Assembly (NCBI GenBank): GCA_030761205.1 | Contig: JAULJL010000011.1 | Span: 15,924,501 to 15,988,500 of the forward strand | Reading direction: 5' to 3' | Length of the DNA stretch: 64,000 nucleotides | Origin: Fremontodendron californicum | Taxonomy: Eukaryota; Streptophyta; Magnoliopsida; Malvales; Malvaceae | In this document: one piece after another, positions 38,223 through 48,824 of the stretch | How the letters are laid out: each line of letters opens with the position of its first letter | Numbering within the stretch: position 1 is the stretch's first letter | Program-made: the position numbers and the translations under genes | The notes under the pieces: generated by a model | What the model was told of the DNA's origin: nothing | Seen by the model: the letters and a program-made list of their open reading frames with translations, nothing else | Database searches by the model: none

Positions 38223-39157
38223 AACATTGTCCCAGTTCTGAAGAAAGACGGCAAGGTAAGGATGTATGTCGATTACCGAGATCTGAATAGGGAAAGCCTT
38301 AAGGATAATTTTTCGTTGCAAACATTGATACTCTAGTCGATAATACCGCGAAGAATTCCGTGTTTTCCTTCATGGACGGGTTCTCAGGGTACAATCAGAT
38401 TAAGATGGCACCAGAGGATAAGGAGAAAACCACATTCGTGACAATGTGGGGAACCTTCTACTATAAGGTGATGCCATTCGGATTGAAGAACGCTGGGGCA
38501 ACATATCAAAGAGCCATGGTGACTTTATTCCATGACATGATGCATAAGGGAATCGAAGTTTATGTCGATGATATGATCGCAAAGTTGCAAGGAGAGGACG
38601 AACATATTGCGAATCTTAAAAAGCTTTTTGAAAGGTTGAGAAAGTTCCAACTTAAACTCAACCCGGCAAAGTGTACTTTCGGGGTCACTTCAGGAAAGCT
38701 ACTGGGCTTCGTTGTTAGCCAAAAAGGGATTGAGATTGATCCGGATAAAGTGAAAGCTATTCAGAGCTTGACTCCACCTCGTACTCAGAAAAAAGTAAGA
38801 AGCTTTTTGGGTAGACTGAATTATATAGCTCGGTTTATCTCTCAACCAACCGATAAATGCGACCCGATATTCAAGCTACACCGATAGCGTGATACAAGGG
38901 AATGGGATGAAGGATGCCAGATAGCCTTTGATAAGGTCAAGCTTTATCTGTCAAACCCACCGATACTAATGCCACATGTCCCAAGAAAGCCGCTGATGTT
39001 GTATTTGTCAGTATTTGAAAGGTCCATGGGATATGTGTTGGGACAACATGATGAAACCGAAAAGAAAGAACAAGCCATCTACTATCTCAGCAAGAAATTC
39101 ACTAAGTACGAGCTGAAGTATTCATTAGTAGAAAGGCTTTGTTGTGCCCTAGCCTAG
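38223..39157 (+). pseudogene. Tat-type reverse transcriptase and first RNase H (start)
   Basis: Starts abruptly inside RT (NIVPVLKKDGKVRMYVDYRD), passes a frameshift near 38320, then reads MFSFMDGFSGYNQIKM, MPFGLKNAGATYQRAM, VYVDDMIAK (catalytic YVDD), LNPAKCTFGV and KVRSFLGRLNYIARF. A TAG at 38885-38887 interrupts; the next open stretch has LMLYLSVFERSMGYVLGQ and AIYYLSKKFTKYE, the RNase H-like region of Tat/Ogre polymerases. Gag, protease and the RT N-terminus are absent. Multiple stops mean it is inactive. Confidence 0.9.
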
Positions 39158-39460
39158 ACCACCCGAAGGCTCAGGCAGTACATGTTGTATCACACGGCAT
39201 GGCTGATTGCAAAGTTAGATCCCCTCAAATACGTATTTGGGGCACCTTCATTGTAAGGAAGAACGGTGATATGGCAAGTGCTGCTTTCCAAATATGGCAT
39301 TGTGTATGTGAGCCAAAAAGCTATAAATGGTAGCATAGTAGCCGAATTCCTAGCAAGTCGAGTGGTGGAGGATTACGAGCCTCTAGACTTTGATTTCCCT
39401 AAAAAAGACCTAATGTGTGTTTTACAAGAAGAAATGACTTCCTCTGAGAAGAAAACCTAA
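39158..39460 (+). pseudogene. RNase H C-terminus and connection, frameshifted
   Basis: Reading resumes in other frames as AKLDPLKYVFG, then KYGIVYVSQKAINGSIVAEF and LASRVVEDYEPLDFDFP, the usual continuation in Tat/Ogre polymerases (the SQKAIKGSIVADHLA block). At least two frame changes and a stop at 39460. Confidence 0.85.
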
Positions 39461-39840
39461 AAAATGTATTTCGATGGCGCATCTAATGCCATGGGCACGA
39501 AATTGGTGTAGTGCTCATATCCCCTAAGGAAGATTATTATCCTTTCACTACCAGATTGGATTTTGATTGTACAAACAATACTGCTAAGTATGAGGCATGT
39601 ACTATGGGTCTTCACGCCGCCATAGAAAGAAAGATCAAAACACTAGAGGTCTCCCTGGTGATATACCAACTGCATGGAGAATGGGAAACTCGGGATGCAA
39701 AGCTAATCCGATATCGAGATCTTATACTGATCTTGATTAAGGAGTTCGAAGAAGTGCTTTTCAATTACTTCCCTCAAGAAGAAAATCGAATGGCAGATGC
39801 TTTAGCCACTTTATCATCAACGTTTAAAGTGAATGAAGGG
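39461..39840 (+). pseudogene. Second (archaeal-type) RNase H domain
   Basis: MYFDGASNAMG begins the domain and is followed by a frameshift near 39500. Then ISPKEDYYPFTTRLDFDC, NNTAKYEACTMGLHAAIE and FNYFPQEENRMADALATLSS fit the extra aRNH domain that marks the Tat/Ogre lineage. The D...E...D/N pattern is partly readable. This domain, with the very long LTRs, is the main ground for the Ogre/Tat call. Confidence 0.85.
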
Positions 39841-41163
39841 ACCGAAGTTGTGCCAATCATGATGAGCATATATGAGTCTCCTGCCTACTGCTTGAGTATC
39901 GAAGAAAAGGTGGATGGTCACCCTTGGTATTACGACATCTTGCAATACATCAAGAGTCAGCAGTACCCGAAGCAAGCAACGAAAAATGATAAGAGAACCC
40001 TGAGAAGAATGATGATGGGTTTTGTCTTGGACGGTGAAATCCTCTATAAGAAAAGGAAAGACCAGGTTTTGTTAAGGTGTGTCGTTTTCGCTGAAGCTCA
40101 GAGAATCCTGAAAGAGGTCCACGAAGGGATATGCAGCACTAACACCAACAGCCACATGCTGGCTAAACATCTTAAGAGGGTAAGATATTATTGGCTAACA
40201 ATGGAAGGGGATTGTATCAATTATTCCCGGAAGTGCCATAAATGCCAGATATATGGAGAAAAGATTCATGTGCCTCCATCACTGCTGCATGTCATGACGG
40301 CTCCATGTCCATTTTCAATATAGGGAATGGATATGATCGGACCCATTACCCCGAAAACTTTGAATGGACACCGTTTTATCCTGGTGGCCATAGATTACTT
40401 CACAAAGTGGGTAGAAGCAGCTTCTTATGCCAATGTAACAAAGTCAGTGGTGTAACAAAGTCAGTGGTGTGCCGATATGGACTTCCAGAAAGAATAATTT
40501 TGGACAAGGCTCTCAACTTGAACAATAAGATAATGAGGGAAATATGTACACAGTTCAAGATCAAGCATCATAATTTGACACCTTATCGTCCGAAAATGAA
40601 TAGGGAAGTAGAAGCAGCCAATAAGAACATCAAGAAGATTGTTGAAAAGATGACTAATGTGTATAAAGATTGGCATGAGATCTTGCCTTTTTTCTCTCCA
40701 CGTATATCGTACTTCGGATCGCACATCTACGGGTGCCACACCATTTTCTTTGGTATACGGGATGGAGGCTGTGCTGCCTATTGAGGTTGAAGTCCCTTCA
40801 CTTCACGTTGTGATGGAAGTTGGTCTAGAAGAGGCAGAATGGGTTAGAACTTGTCATGAACAGTTGAATCTCATCGAGGAGAAAAGGCTGAAGGCAATTT
40901 GCCATGGGCAGATGTATTAGAAAATGATGATCCGAGCCCACAACAAAAAGGTTCGCCCCAGGAAATTTCGAGATGGAAAGTTGGTATTGAGGAAGGTTCT
41001 TTCTATTGTGAAAGATTCTCGCAGAAAATGGGCTCTGAATTGGGAAGGGCCCTATGTGGTGAAAAGAGCTTTTCTTGGAGGAGCATTGATCTTAACTAGG
41101 ATGGACGGTGATGACTTGAGAAATCCCGTGAATGCCGACGAATTGAAGAAATACTATGCTTGA
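39841..41163 (+). pseudogene. Tat-type integrase, broken
   Basis: GEILYKKRKDQVLLRCV and EAQRILKEVHEGICS lead into the H-H-C-C zinc domain (HKCQIYGEKIH). A TAG near 40321 precedes GMDMIGPITPKTLNGHRFI and the catalytic-core text VAIDYFTKWVEAASY in another frame. AYRTSDRTSTGATPFSLVYG and MEAVLPIEVEVPSL follow, and the C-terminal part ends WALNWEGPYVVKRAF...NADELKKYYA at 41163. At least five frame breaks. The standard Tat order (RT, RH, aRNH, INT) is preserved. Confidence 0.88.
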
Positions 41164-41280
41164 AAAAGAAAAAAGAAAAGTGTGATACTATGCATATGCG
41201 AATTCAAATGATTCCAAGTGCAAAAATGAAAATTCTGTTTATCTACTTCCCCTGAGAATTGCTTTTCAATGAGAATATTC

Positions 41281-41341
41281 ATGCTTGAAGAAATACTATG
41301 CTTGAAGAAATACTATGCTTGAAGAAATACTATGCTTGAAG
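41281..41341 (+). repeat. 17-bp tandem repeat
   Basis: ATGCTTGAAGAAATACT repeated about 3.6 times without interruption, derived from the integrase 3' end (the codons for LKKYYA). Confidence 0.9.
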
Positions 41342-42899
41342 ATGAAAAAAAGGAAAAAAGAAAAGTGTGACACTATGCATATGCAAATTCGAATGATTCC
41401 AAGTGCAAAAATGAAAATTCTATTTATCTACTTCCCCTGAGAATTGCTTGTCAATGAGAATATTCATGCTTGATATGATAAATGACCATCTTTCATATTC
41501 CTTTCACTAAGAAGAAATTATCCCTAGTCACCCCTTTGAGCTTTAGGAATTCTTTCTTTCTTTGAACCTTGATCAAGGATCACCCTCCACATTGGGCGTA
41601 AATGCGAGGAAAAACCTCCTTAAAAAAAAAAGGTGAAGCAAGCCATCAAAAAAAAAAAAAGACACAAAAATGCTTTTAAAGTCCATTTTGATCAAGCATG
41701 GGTATTTAACTTGAAGGGTCTTTCTCAGATTTCATCCTATCTTTTGAATTGTCATTTTTACCATGGAAGAATTTAGAATCCTCAAATACATGGTGGAACA
41801 CAAAGAAAAAAAAAGCGAATGTGAAAAAAAAGAATGTAAAAGGAGAGGTTTAAGCCGAAAACCCGAAAAAGGATACTTAAAACCAAACGAGGGACACTTG
41901 GGTTGAAAACCCGCAAAAGGCGGCCCGAGTACTGACTAATGAATCAATGCTCCGTGTAAAGGGGAGAAAATATCAAAAAATCAGAGAAAAAAGGTAAAGC
42001 TAAGTCTGAAGGAACAGCGAAAGCCGAGGAGTCACCCAACCAGCTGGCTCACTCAAAAGATATTTCAGAGGAACTGAAGCAGGAAGGTTCCACGATATTC
42101 TGCATCTGGGACATCTATAAATTTTCCTTTACATTTCCCTTTTTAATCTTTGATATTCATCTTTGTTATCTAAACCTTTTTGCAATGAATTCTTGTTGGC
42201 CCTTTCATGGTATCTGGCTGATTCATACCATCTTTCATACATGTTGAAATGCATTTTTTAGTGTTATCAAATTGAATGATGATTAGTAAACATAAAAAAT
42301 CTTTAAATAAAAGGATTTCTTTGCATTACTGTGGAGTAGATTTAAATTTTAGAAGAGGTTTGGAAACCACTAAAATTTGTAGAAACTCGCGACAATCCAT
42401 AATACTGAAAAGCTCATCAAATGGGGCAAACATTGGGTGGACTAAACACATCAATCCATAATGCTGAGAAGCTCATCAAGAAGAGAAAACCATGAATAGG
42501 TTGGAGACACCGTCACAGAGTTAAAAAAACTTATGGATCATGGTAAAACCGTTAGAACAGAGCTCATCAAGTGGGGCAAACCGTGGATAGGTTGAAGACA
42601 CTGTCAAAGAATCAGGAAATTTTGAATCTCAGTGAGCCTATAATGATGAAAAGCTCATCAAGAAGAGCAAGCAGTGGAGTTAAAAAGTCTGTAAACCTCA
42701 ATGAAATCATGGATTTAAAAACTCATGACAATCATGTAATTGCATTTCATCCCTAGGGAACATGCATCTTACAAGCATTTTGCAAAACCTATCATCAACA
42801 TCACTGCATTCGACTAACATTGCAGGAACTGTAGAAAGTTTTCCTTTTTAAATCCAATGTAGCTGGCATAAAAGGAAGAAAACCCCTTTATATGAGCAT

Positions 42900-43560
42900 T
42901 CAGGATAAGACATCCAAACTTCTCTGGACAAGACATCCAAACTTCTTTTTGGACAAGACATCCAAAATTTTTCCAGACAAGACATCCAAATTATAATGTT
43001 ATCCCCAAAATTATGTACAGGCCATGTGAAAAGATATTTTCCTAAAACTCTGCTGAGTTGCTGGGAAGTTCCATATCCTGACACATGCTATTTATGTAAT
43101 TTCACACCAAGATAAGATAAGGCCCCAGGATCACCACTGAGGTATTTTCTTTTCTTACAAAATTATTCGAAAATATGGTTCTTTGTTCGATCCAAAATTG
43201 TATACATGTCATGTGAAAAGATATTTTTCTAAAGCTCTACTGGGTTGTCGGGGAGTTCGATGAAATATCCTGATACCATGCAATTTATATAATTTCACAA
43301 AATCATTCTGGACAAGACATCCAAATTTCCCTAGACAAGACAACCAGATTTCTCGGACAAGACATCCAAATTTTCATGGACAAGACAACCAGATTTCTGG
43401 ACAAGACATCCAAATTTTCCTGGACAAGACAACTAGATTTCTCGGACAAGACATTTAAATTTTCTTGGACAAGACAACCAAATTTCTCGGATAAGACATC
43501 CAAAATTTTCTTGGACAAGAGAACTAGATTTTTTGTGGACAGGACATCAAAAATTTTTGC
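42900..43560 (+). repeat. GGACAAGACATCC minisatellite, two clusters
   Basis: Units of GGACAAGACA(T/A)CCAAATTT of about 22-30 bp: roughly four at 42904-42990 and ten or more at 43305-43555, alternating CATCC and CAACC. An LTR-like segment (AAAGATATTTT...GGGGAGTTC) separates the clusters. Confidence 0.9.
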
Positions 43561-43590
43561 AAATCGGACTCGTTTCCTTAAGACGGGTCA

Positions 43591-43930
43591 AGCCTTGATT
43601 AGTCAGGGAACTCAACTTAAGGACAAATCTTATGTTATAAACAAAGCTTCACCAAGATAAGGTAAGGCCCCAGGATCTTCGCCGAGGTATTTTCTTCTCT
43701 TGCAAATTGAACTCATTTCCTTAAGGCGGATCGAGCCTTGATTAGTCAGGGAACTCAAATTAAGGACAAATCTTATTGATCAAACAAAGCTCCAACAAGG
43801 TAAGGTAAGGCCCCAGGATCTCCGCCGAGGTATTTTCTTGTCTTGCAAATCGAACTTGTTTCCTTAAGACAGGTCGAGCCTTGATTAGTCAGGGAACTCA
43901 ATTTAAGGACAATTTTATTTTATTTTACAG
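43591..43930 (+). repeat. 143-bp tandem repeat
   Basis: AGCCTTGATTAGTCAGGGAA begins at 43591, 43734 and 43877, a period of 143 bp for about 2.3 copies. Each unit includes GGTAAGGCCCCAGGATC and GAGGTATTTTCTT. The motif recurs reverse-complemented at 16664-16928. Confidence 0.9.
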
Positions 43931-45537
43931 TTTACAAAATGAAAAATAAAAAAAAATGAATAAAAAATGGTGAGAATTCTCCCTCTTATCGTTCACATGT
44001 GATTTCACTAACCGGACAAAATTATTGTCTATTTTATCTTGGCCTGATTCCTGAATCTCAGCAATAGTCAAAGAGAGACACTGTAGACACATAAATTTGT
44101 CCAAGCCCCTTAAACAAGGCAAATTCTCCTTTCAACTTCTCGACACTCAAAGAGACTCCACCATTACACAGATGGGTCTCCATGACTTTGTTTTGAAGGT
44201 TCACACAAAAAGTCAACTCAAAAAAGTCAACTTCAAAAAGGTCAACCCCAAAAGTCTCCCACTGAAAAAGTCAACTCTCAGTCAAAATCAAGATTCGAAG
44301 TTGAATTGAACAATGGTGAAAGAATTTTGATAATCCGAGACCTACAATTGAAGATGGAGAGTTTAAAAGACAAGTTGTAAAAATTCAGTATAGAGAAATA
44401 CCTAATTTTGCAAATTTGGGAAAAAGTGTGTAAACGATCAAGTTGGATGAAATTGGAGGTTCCAAATGGAATAAGATCAATAAATATGGATATTGGAAGG
44501 TCCAATTTTGAAGAGGAGTTGAAGGAAGAATTGGTCTGAATAGAAAAAGGAAAATAAGGATTTAATGAATAAATAGGAAATTCACAAATTTGGGGAAAAC
44601 TACAGAGATGGCCCAATTCGGTGAAATTGAAGCCCCAATTGATAAGGGATAAATAAATAAAAATATCCCAACTCCCAATTTGAAGTGGATCCCAAGAAAG
44701 AGGCGGTTGTTGAAAAAAAGGGAAAACGAGAAAATTACCAATATTGAGAAAAAGGGAAAGGTAAATCGAAGAAGAATTCGGATGTAACAGTTGGGCATTT
44801 TCGGATCAACTCCAATTGAATATATGACAAAGGCAGTGGAAAAAGAAAATCCAAAAACTGGGCCGGTTTCGAGTAAAACTGATAACTCGTATAATTATAT
44901 AGTTTTTAGTTATGTTTTATTATTGTTTTGTGTCAAATACGAGTTATTATTGCTTAGTCTAATTGTGTTTATGATCTTTTATATTTTTATGTAATTTAGT
45001 GTTTTTTTACGAGTTTCTTTGAGTGATTTCAGATTACTAGGTTAAATCAACAATTAAGGGCAAATTCAGTTCAGTTCCAATTCCGACACCTTTTGCCATA
45101 TCAGCTATATCTGGAGTTTCACTGAAGGAATAAGGCTGAAATTTTAACCGTGCAAAGTTAAGAGGCATATCTAACTTTTTCATGTTTTACACTTCTTTAA
45201 ACGGACTCGTTTTCCCTAGCCAAATCGACCATCAAGTGGGCTGATGTGCAATGACGTCTGTGCTGACCTGTTTTGGTATTTTGCCCATATCTTCTGATCC
45301 ACATCAGCAAATGAGCTGATTCCAACGGCTATCGATCACTAACTGATAGGGGAACATTTTTCTAGAAGACCATGTGATCAGATCAAGCTTCCAATATTGA
45401 CTAAATAGACCATCAAGTTGGATGATCAAAATTGTCATACAATATGACGAAAATTGTTAGAAAAATGCACCCACCTATTATACCTACCTTTGAAATTTGT
45501 AAAGCTTGTCTCTTGTCATTTAGTCCTCCAAAATGTG

Positions 45538-45546
45538 TATAAATAG
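45538..45546 (+). promoter_or_regulatory. TATA box of the 5' LTR
   Basis: TATAAATAG in a GC-containing context (GTGTATAAATAGAGGGCC); transcription would start about 30 bp downstream. Absent from the 3' LTR, where this part is deleted. Confidence 0.75.
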
Positions 45547-45601
45547 AGGGCCTTGGATGATTGTATGAGACATTGTACATTGGTAGGATATTAGCCATTG
45601 T

Positions 45602-45607
45602 AATAAA
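45602..45607 (+). terminator. Polyadenylation signal in the 5' LTR
   Basis: AATAAA about 60 bp after the TATA box, followed by a long pyrimidine stretch; this places the R region near 45570-45680. It is deleted from the 3' LTR. Confidence 0.5.
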
Positions 45608-46716
45608 ATTCTCTAAGTTTTCTTCTTCTTTCTTTTCTCTAGTTTTCTTTTTCTTTATTTTCTTCTTCTTCTTTCTTTCTTTTATTTCCTTCTTAGATTC
45701 TCTTTAATTTTATGTTTATGTTTACAATGCCTATGCTAGGCTAAACTTCTATTTGGTTAAGGGTGATTTCAAAGCCCTAGACATGTTTTGTGATTGATTT
45801 TCAGATTCTATCTATCATTAATTTTCTATCAAAGTTGCTTATGTTCTTCTACAAGAACTGTTCATGATGTTGTCTTGATTTATTTAGGTGTACAACTAGA
45901 TAGATCTTGATAATTATCTATTGCTAGTCTAGGAGTCTTGATCCGTGTAATTGTCTTGATTTCCTATTCATAAGTGGCAATTTGTGATTAATGATTATGG
46001 TCAAGTTTTCAATAATTGCAAAGTGGAACATAACCTAAGTTGAACAATCAGAGCTTATGTGTTTGTTGCTTAGATCAACCTATCTTTCTCATCATAAGGC
46101 TGCCATTAAATTGAATTTAGAGAGCTTATTCTAGGTTGTTTAATGGTTAGAGATTAAATAGAGAGCTTGTTCTATTTAACGACAAACTAAGGAAAGATTG
46201 GGATAACAGAGCTTGTTGTTATCTACGGTTGTTAACTTTGATAGTTGGTTGATATTGATAGATCTGAAATTGATTCTTAATGATGTCTAGTGGTGGAGAA
46301 TGAAACCTTAACCATATTTTTCATATTTGATTCTTCTTACTTACTTGTTTTCTTACTTTTCTAGTTTGCTTATTTTTAAAAGTATATTTATTTTTATTGG
46401 CTGGTTATACCGCCTAATTTGTATATTAACTTTGTTTTATTTTTATTGGCTGGTTATACCACCTAATTTAGTATATATATTTTTATTGGCTGGTTATACC
46501 GCCTTGCATCTTATTCTTATTATTTACTTTAGTTTAAATCTGGCTTCAAAAACCCCTTTTCTTTTATTGTTTTCTTTGAACGTAAGTTATAAACTAATAA
46601 CTCATAGATTAGAACCCAATCCCTGAGGACTCGACCCTTGCTAATCATTATACTTACAATTGATCTTTTTAGTGCAAGGTTAAATAAGATACACTCTTTT
46701 GGGTGCATCAAATTTT

Positions 46717-46734
46717 TGGCGCCGTTGCCGGGGA
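46717..46734 (+). other. Primer binding site, tRNA-Asp
   Basis: TGGCGCCGTTGCCGGGGA, 18 nt complementary to the 3' end of plant tRNA-Asp including CCA, six bases after the LTR. This primer is usual for Athila-type elements. Confidence 0.9.
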
Positions 46735-46843
46735 TTGTTTTCTTTAGTTTATTTGTTACTTGGTTTATTCTTATTTTCAGTTCTAATTAGTATTATTTTC
46801 TTGTACATACATGTTTTTCTTTTCAAATTTTGAAAAAAAAAAG

Positions 46844-47782
46844 ATGGAATTAAGCAATCTAACACTTGAAGAGTTGGTGGCATACATGAACATGGAGAAT
46901 CAACAAGCCAATCTCACTTCCTCAGTTCAACAATTGGCCATGGGAGGATGTCAAGGCCATCAATGGTTCCAAGACCAACCGCATGATCATTACTCCAACA
47001 CTTACCATGAGGGATGGTGGGATCATACTAATTATGGCTACTCGAAAAATTACCAAGAAGTAGATCCTTATGCCAATTACACTCATCCATCTAGCTTCAA
47101 TCAATCATGGTCTCAAGAACCAGATCTTTTTCAACCACCACATATGACTCAAAACTCAGGTACTTCTTTAGAAGATCTTGTATATTCTCTTGTTACTGAT
47201 ACTTTGCAATTTCAATAGGAAACAAGGGCAAGCATCCAGAGTTTGGAAAGGCAAATGAGCCTATTGGCTAGTAGTACGGTGGAATTAGTAGCAGAAAGAT
47301 CTCTAGCACTCCCTTCCCAAACGGTGATTAACCCAAAGGAGAATGCTACTATTGTGACCTTGAGAAATGAGGAACAAGATGAGGATGAGACAAAACCAAA
47401 GATGGATTCACTTCTTGAGGATAATGAAGCTACCATTCAAATTGAGAGTACTTTGACACCTCAGGTAGCTTTTAAGGTTCTTATTTCTACTAATGTTCCT
47501 TCTCCACTTTTTCCTAGCAGATTTGCAAAGTCCAAAAAGGAGGAACATGAACAACAATTTTTAGAAACCTTAAACAGCTTGCTTGTGGATACCATTAGAC
47601 AAGTACCAAGATATGCACAATTCCTCAAAGAGCTATACCCCACCAAGAATGATGAAATAATACATGTAGGGGATAAGGCATTGGCTGTTTTGCAAAGAAA
47701 ACTTCCTCCAAAACGCAAAAATCCGAGAAGTTTCATGTCTAAGCCAAAAGATCCTAAAAAGCCAAGAAGGGGAATTGGCTAG
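46844..47782 (+). pseudogene. Gag remnant of the LOG-carrying element (one in-frame TAG)
   Basis: One frame of 313 codons interrupted only by a TAG at 47216-47218. The first part is Gln/Asn/His/Tyr-rich (MELSNLTLEELVAYMNME, later HDHYSNTYHEGWWDHTNYGY) and lacks the capsid core seen at 7293-7667. The second part reads FPSRFAKSKKEEHEQQFLET, VPRYAQFLKELYPTK and LAVLQRKLPPKRKNPRSF, matching the Gag C-terminus before protease in the element at 5548-6655. The frame stops exactly where protease should begin. It may have kept a packaging or expression role; as protein it is partial. Confidence 0.75.
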
Positions 47783-48287
47783 GCTGAAAACAATCAATCA
47801 AGTGCTAATTGGGGGAGGCAGTCTAATTAGTGAAAGCATTGCCAAAATGCCATCCTCAGATTTGCTCTCTTTTTCTTTATCTTTTTCTTATGTTTCTTTG
47901 CTAATTGTGTTTAGTGTTTCTAAGTTCATTTAGGCTGCATAAGTTTATTTTGTTTATTAGTTCTTTTCACTTACACATGATTCTTTCATTTGGGATTAAT
48001 AGCATTATATTAATGACAATGTAAAAATTATATGTGGGGGGAAGAATTTAGGATTTTATTTAGAGTGTTTTGTTTTTGTGTCTTTTTATGTTGTTTTTCT
48101 TTCTGATCCTTGTTTTGAAAATAACTAGATGTAAATATAATTTTTTATTTTTTTAACCCCGATTAAATGGCGGATAACGGTACTCCGTGATTATTTAAAT
48201 CGGTTCCATCAGCTACCCACAAAATTGATATTGTATATAAATTTCTCTTCCAATTTCTCTTTCAATTTTTTTCATTTTTTTTTTAGG
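47783..48287 (+). other. Leader between gag remnant and virus-like gene
   Basis: Non-coding. It holds a GGGGGAGGCAGTC motif (about 47811) and ACAATGTAAAAATTATATGTGGGGGGAAG (about 48018-48046 with spacer), both like modules that follow pol in Athila elements. A 45-nt hairpin, a seven-codon ORF and a pyrimidine-rich TTTTTTAGG directly before the next start codon follow. Confidence 0.6.
48159..48203 (+). other. Predicted hairpin with a 7-codon upstream ORF
   Basis: CCGATTAAAT (48159-48168) pairs with ATTTAAATCGG (48193-48203) with one bulged base, and an inner CGGA/TCCG stem caps it. The short ORF 48167-48190 (M-A-D-N-G-T-P-stop) lies within it. This is about 85 nt before the virus-like gene and might influence its translation. 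Confidence 0.5.
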
Positions 48288-48824
48288 ATGGATGATATTC
48301 TCACAAGATTGCAGAAACGATTTCCTCTTTTTCCTCGAAATATTTTACTGAAGCTTTACCAAGTTCGATTTGAAAGATTAAGAATGCTTATGCACAAAGG
48401 GATTCCTGAAGACATACGTTGGATAATTGAAGCCAAGGTACGTGAAGATGAATATCTTCCTGTTTTGCATTTACCAGGTACAGGTAGAAGCACTTTTGCA
48501 AAGAAGCGACGAGCAAAGCGCATGAGTTCAAACTGCCACAAATGTGCACGATGGACGTGTAACGGTAAATGTCGTTCTATTGGGATTCCGTCCTCTAATC
48601 GAGATGATAAAATTGAATTCATTAAGGATGGACTGAGTAAGGAGAATTTGGGTAATATCCAACTTTCTCTTGAGACGCATCCTAGTGGAGACGTACAAAG
48701 AGAAATTCTTGATTTATGGCCGCAATTCCAAAGGGAATGGCAACATCTTGGGAATCTGATGTTAAAAGACCCTGTTTGCCAACTTGAAAGAAAACTGGAT
48801 GGGAAGCATATCCTCGACTCATAG
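48288..48824 (+). CDS. Virus-like cysteine-rich nucleic-acid-binding protein (carlavirus NABP type)
   Basis: 178 aa, intact and intronless. Residues 64-80 (GTGRSTFAKKRRAKRMS) closely resemble the GRSTYAKRRRAKR-type signature that precedes the zinc finger in carlavirus cysteine-rich proteins. A C-x2-C-x4-C-x3-C cluster follows (Cys83, 86, 91, 95), a tighter spacing than the viral C-x2-C-x12-C-x4-H form. The N-terminal 60 residues are helical and basic, and the acidic C-terminal 80 residues are unlike the virus family as I know it. In carlaviruses such proteins bind nucleic acid, enter the nucleus, and act as silencing suppressors or transcription regulators. I chose ATG 48288 over the in-frame 48225 because the upstream 21 residues are Phe/Asn-rich pyrimidine-tract translation. 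The frame is closed by a normal stop, with no break. Family assignment rests on the motif. Confidence 0.75.
   Translation: MDDILTRLQKRFPLFPRNILLKLYQVRFERLRMLMHKGIPEDIRWIIEAKVREDEYLPVLHLPGTGRSTFAKKRRAKRMSSNCHKCARWTCNGKCRSIGIPSSNRDDKIEFIKDGLSKENLGNIQLSLETHPSGDVQREILDLWPQFQREWQHLGNLMLKDPVCQLERKLDGKHILDS

Larger units (their letters stand above)
41164..44081 (+). other. Tat 3' non-coding region, repeat-rich
   Basis: No gene. It runs from the integrase stop to the 3' LTR start, ending with a purine stretch AAAGAGAGA just before TGTAGACAC. About 41155-41280 is repeated at about 41335-41470, with a short tandem array between. Imperfect repeats of AAGCTCATCAA(G/A) lie at 42410-42680, followed by the minisatellite and 143-bp tandem listed separately. 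ORFs here are artefacts of the repeats. Confidence 0.7.
44880..46710 (+). repeat. 5' LTR of the LOG-carrying element
   Basis: 1831 bp, from TGATAACTCGTATAATT to GGGTGCATCA. It contains a TATA box and polyadenylation signal, and three copies of a TTTTTATTGGCTGGTTATACC module near 46388-46503. The 99-aa ORF inside it also occurs in the 3' LTR and is not a gene. Confidence 0.95.

Noticed and set aside
40461..40739. Minus-strand ORF across the integrase
   Set aside because: Antisense shadow of a well-recognised integrase core.
43303..43660. ORFs on both strands with repeated motifs (SCPEN.., DKTSKF..)
   Set aside because: Read-through of the GGACAAGACATCC minisatellite; both strands are open for the same reason.
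46327..46626. 99-aa hydrophobic ORF present twice (also 52636-52935)
   Set aside because: Lies in both LTRs of the LOG element; it is duplicated because LTRs are, and is composed of the TTTTTATTGGCTGG module.
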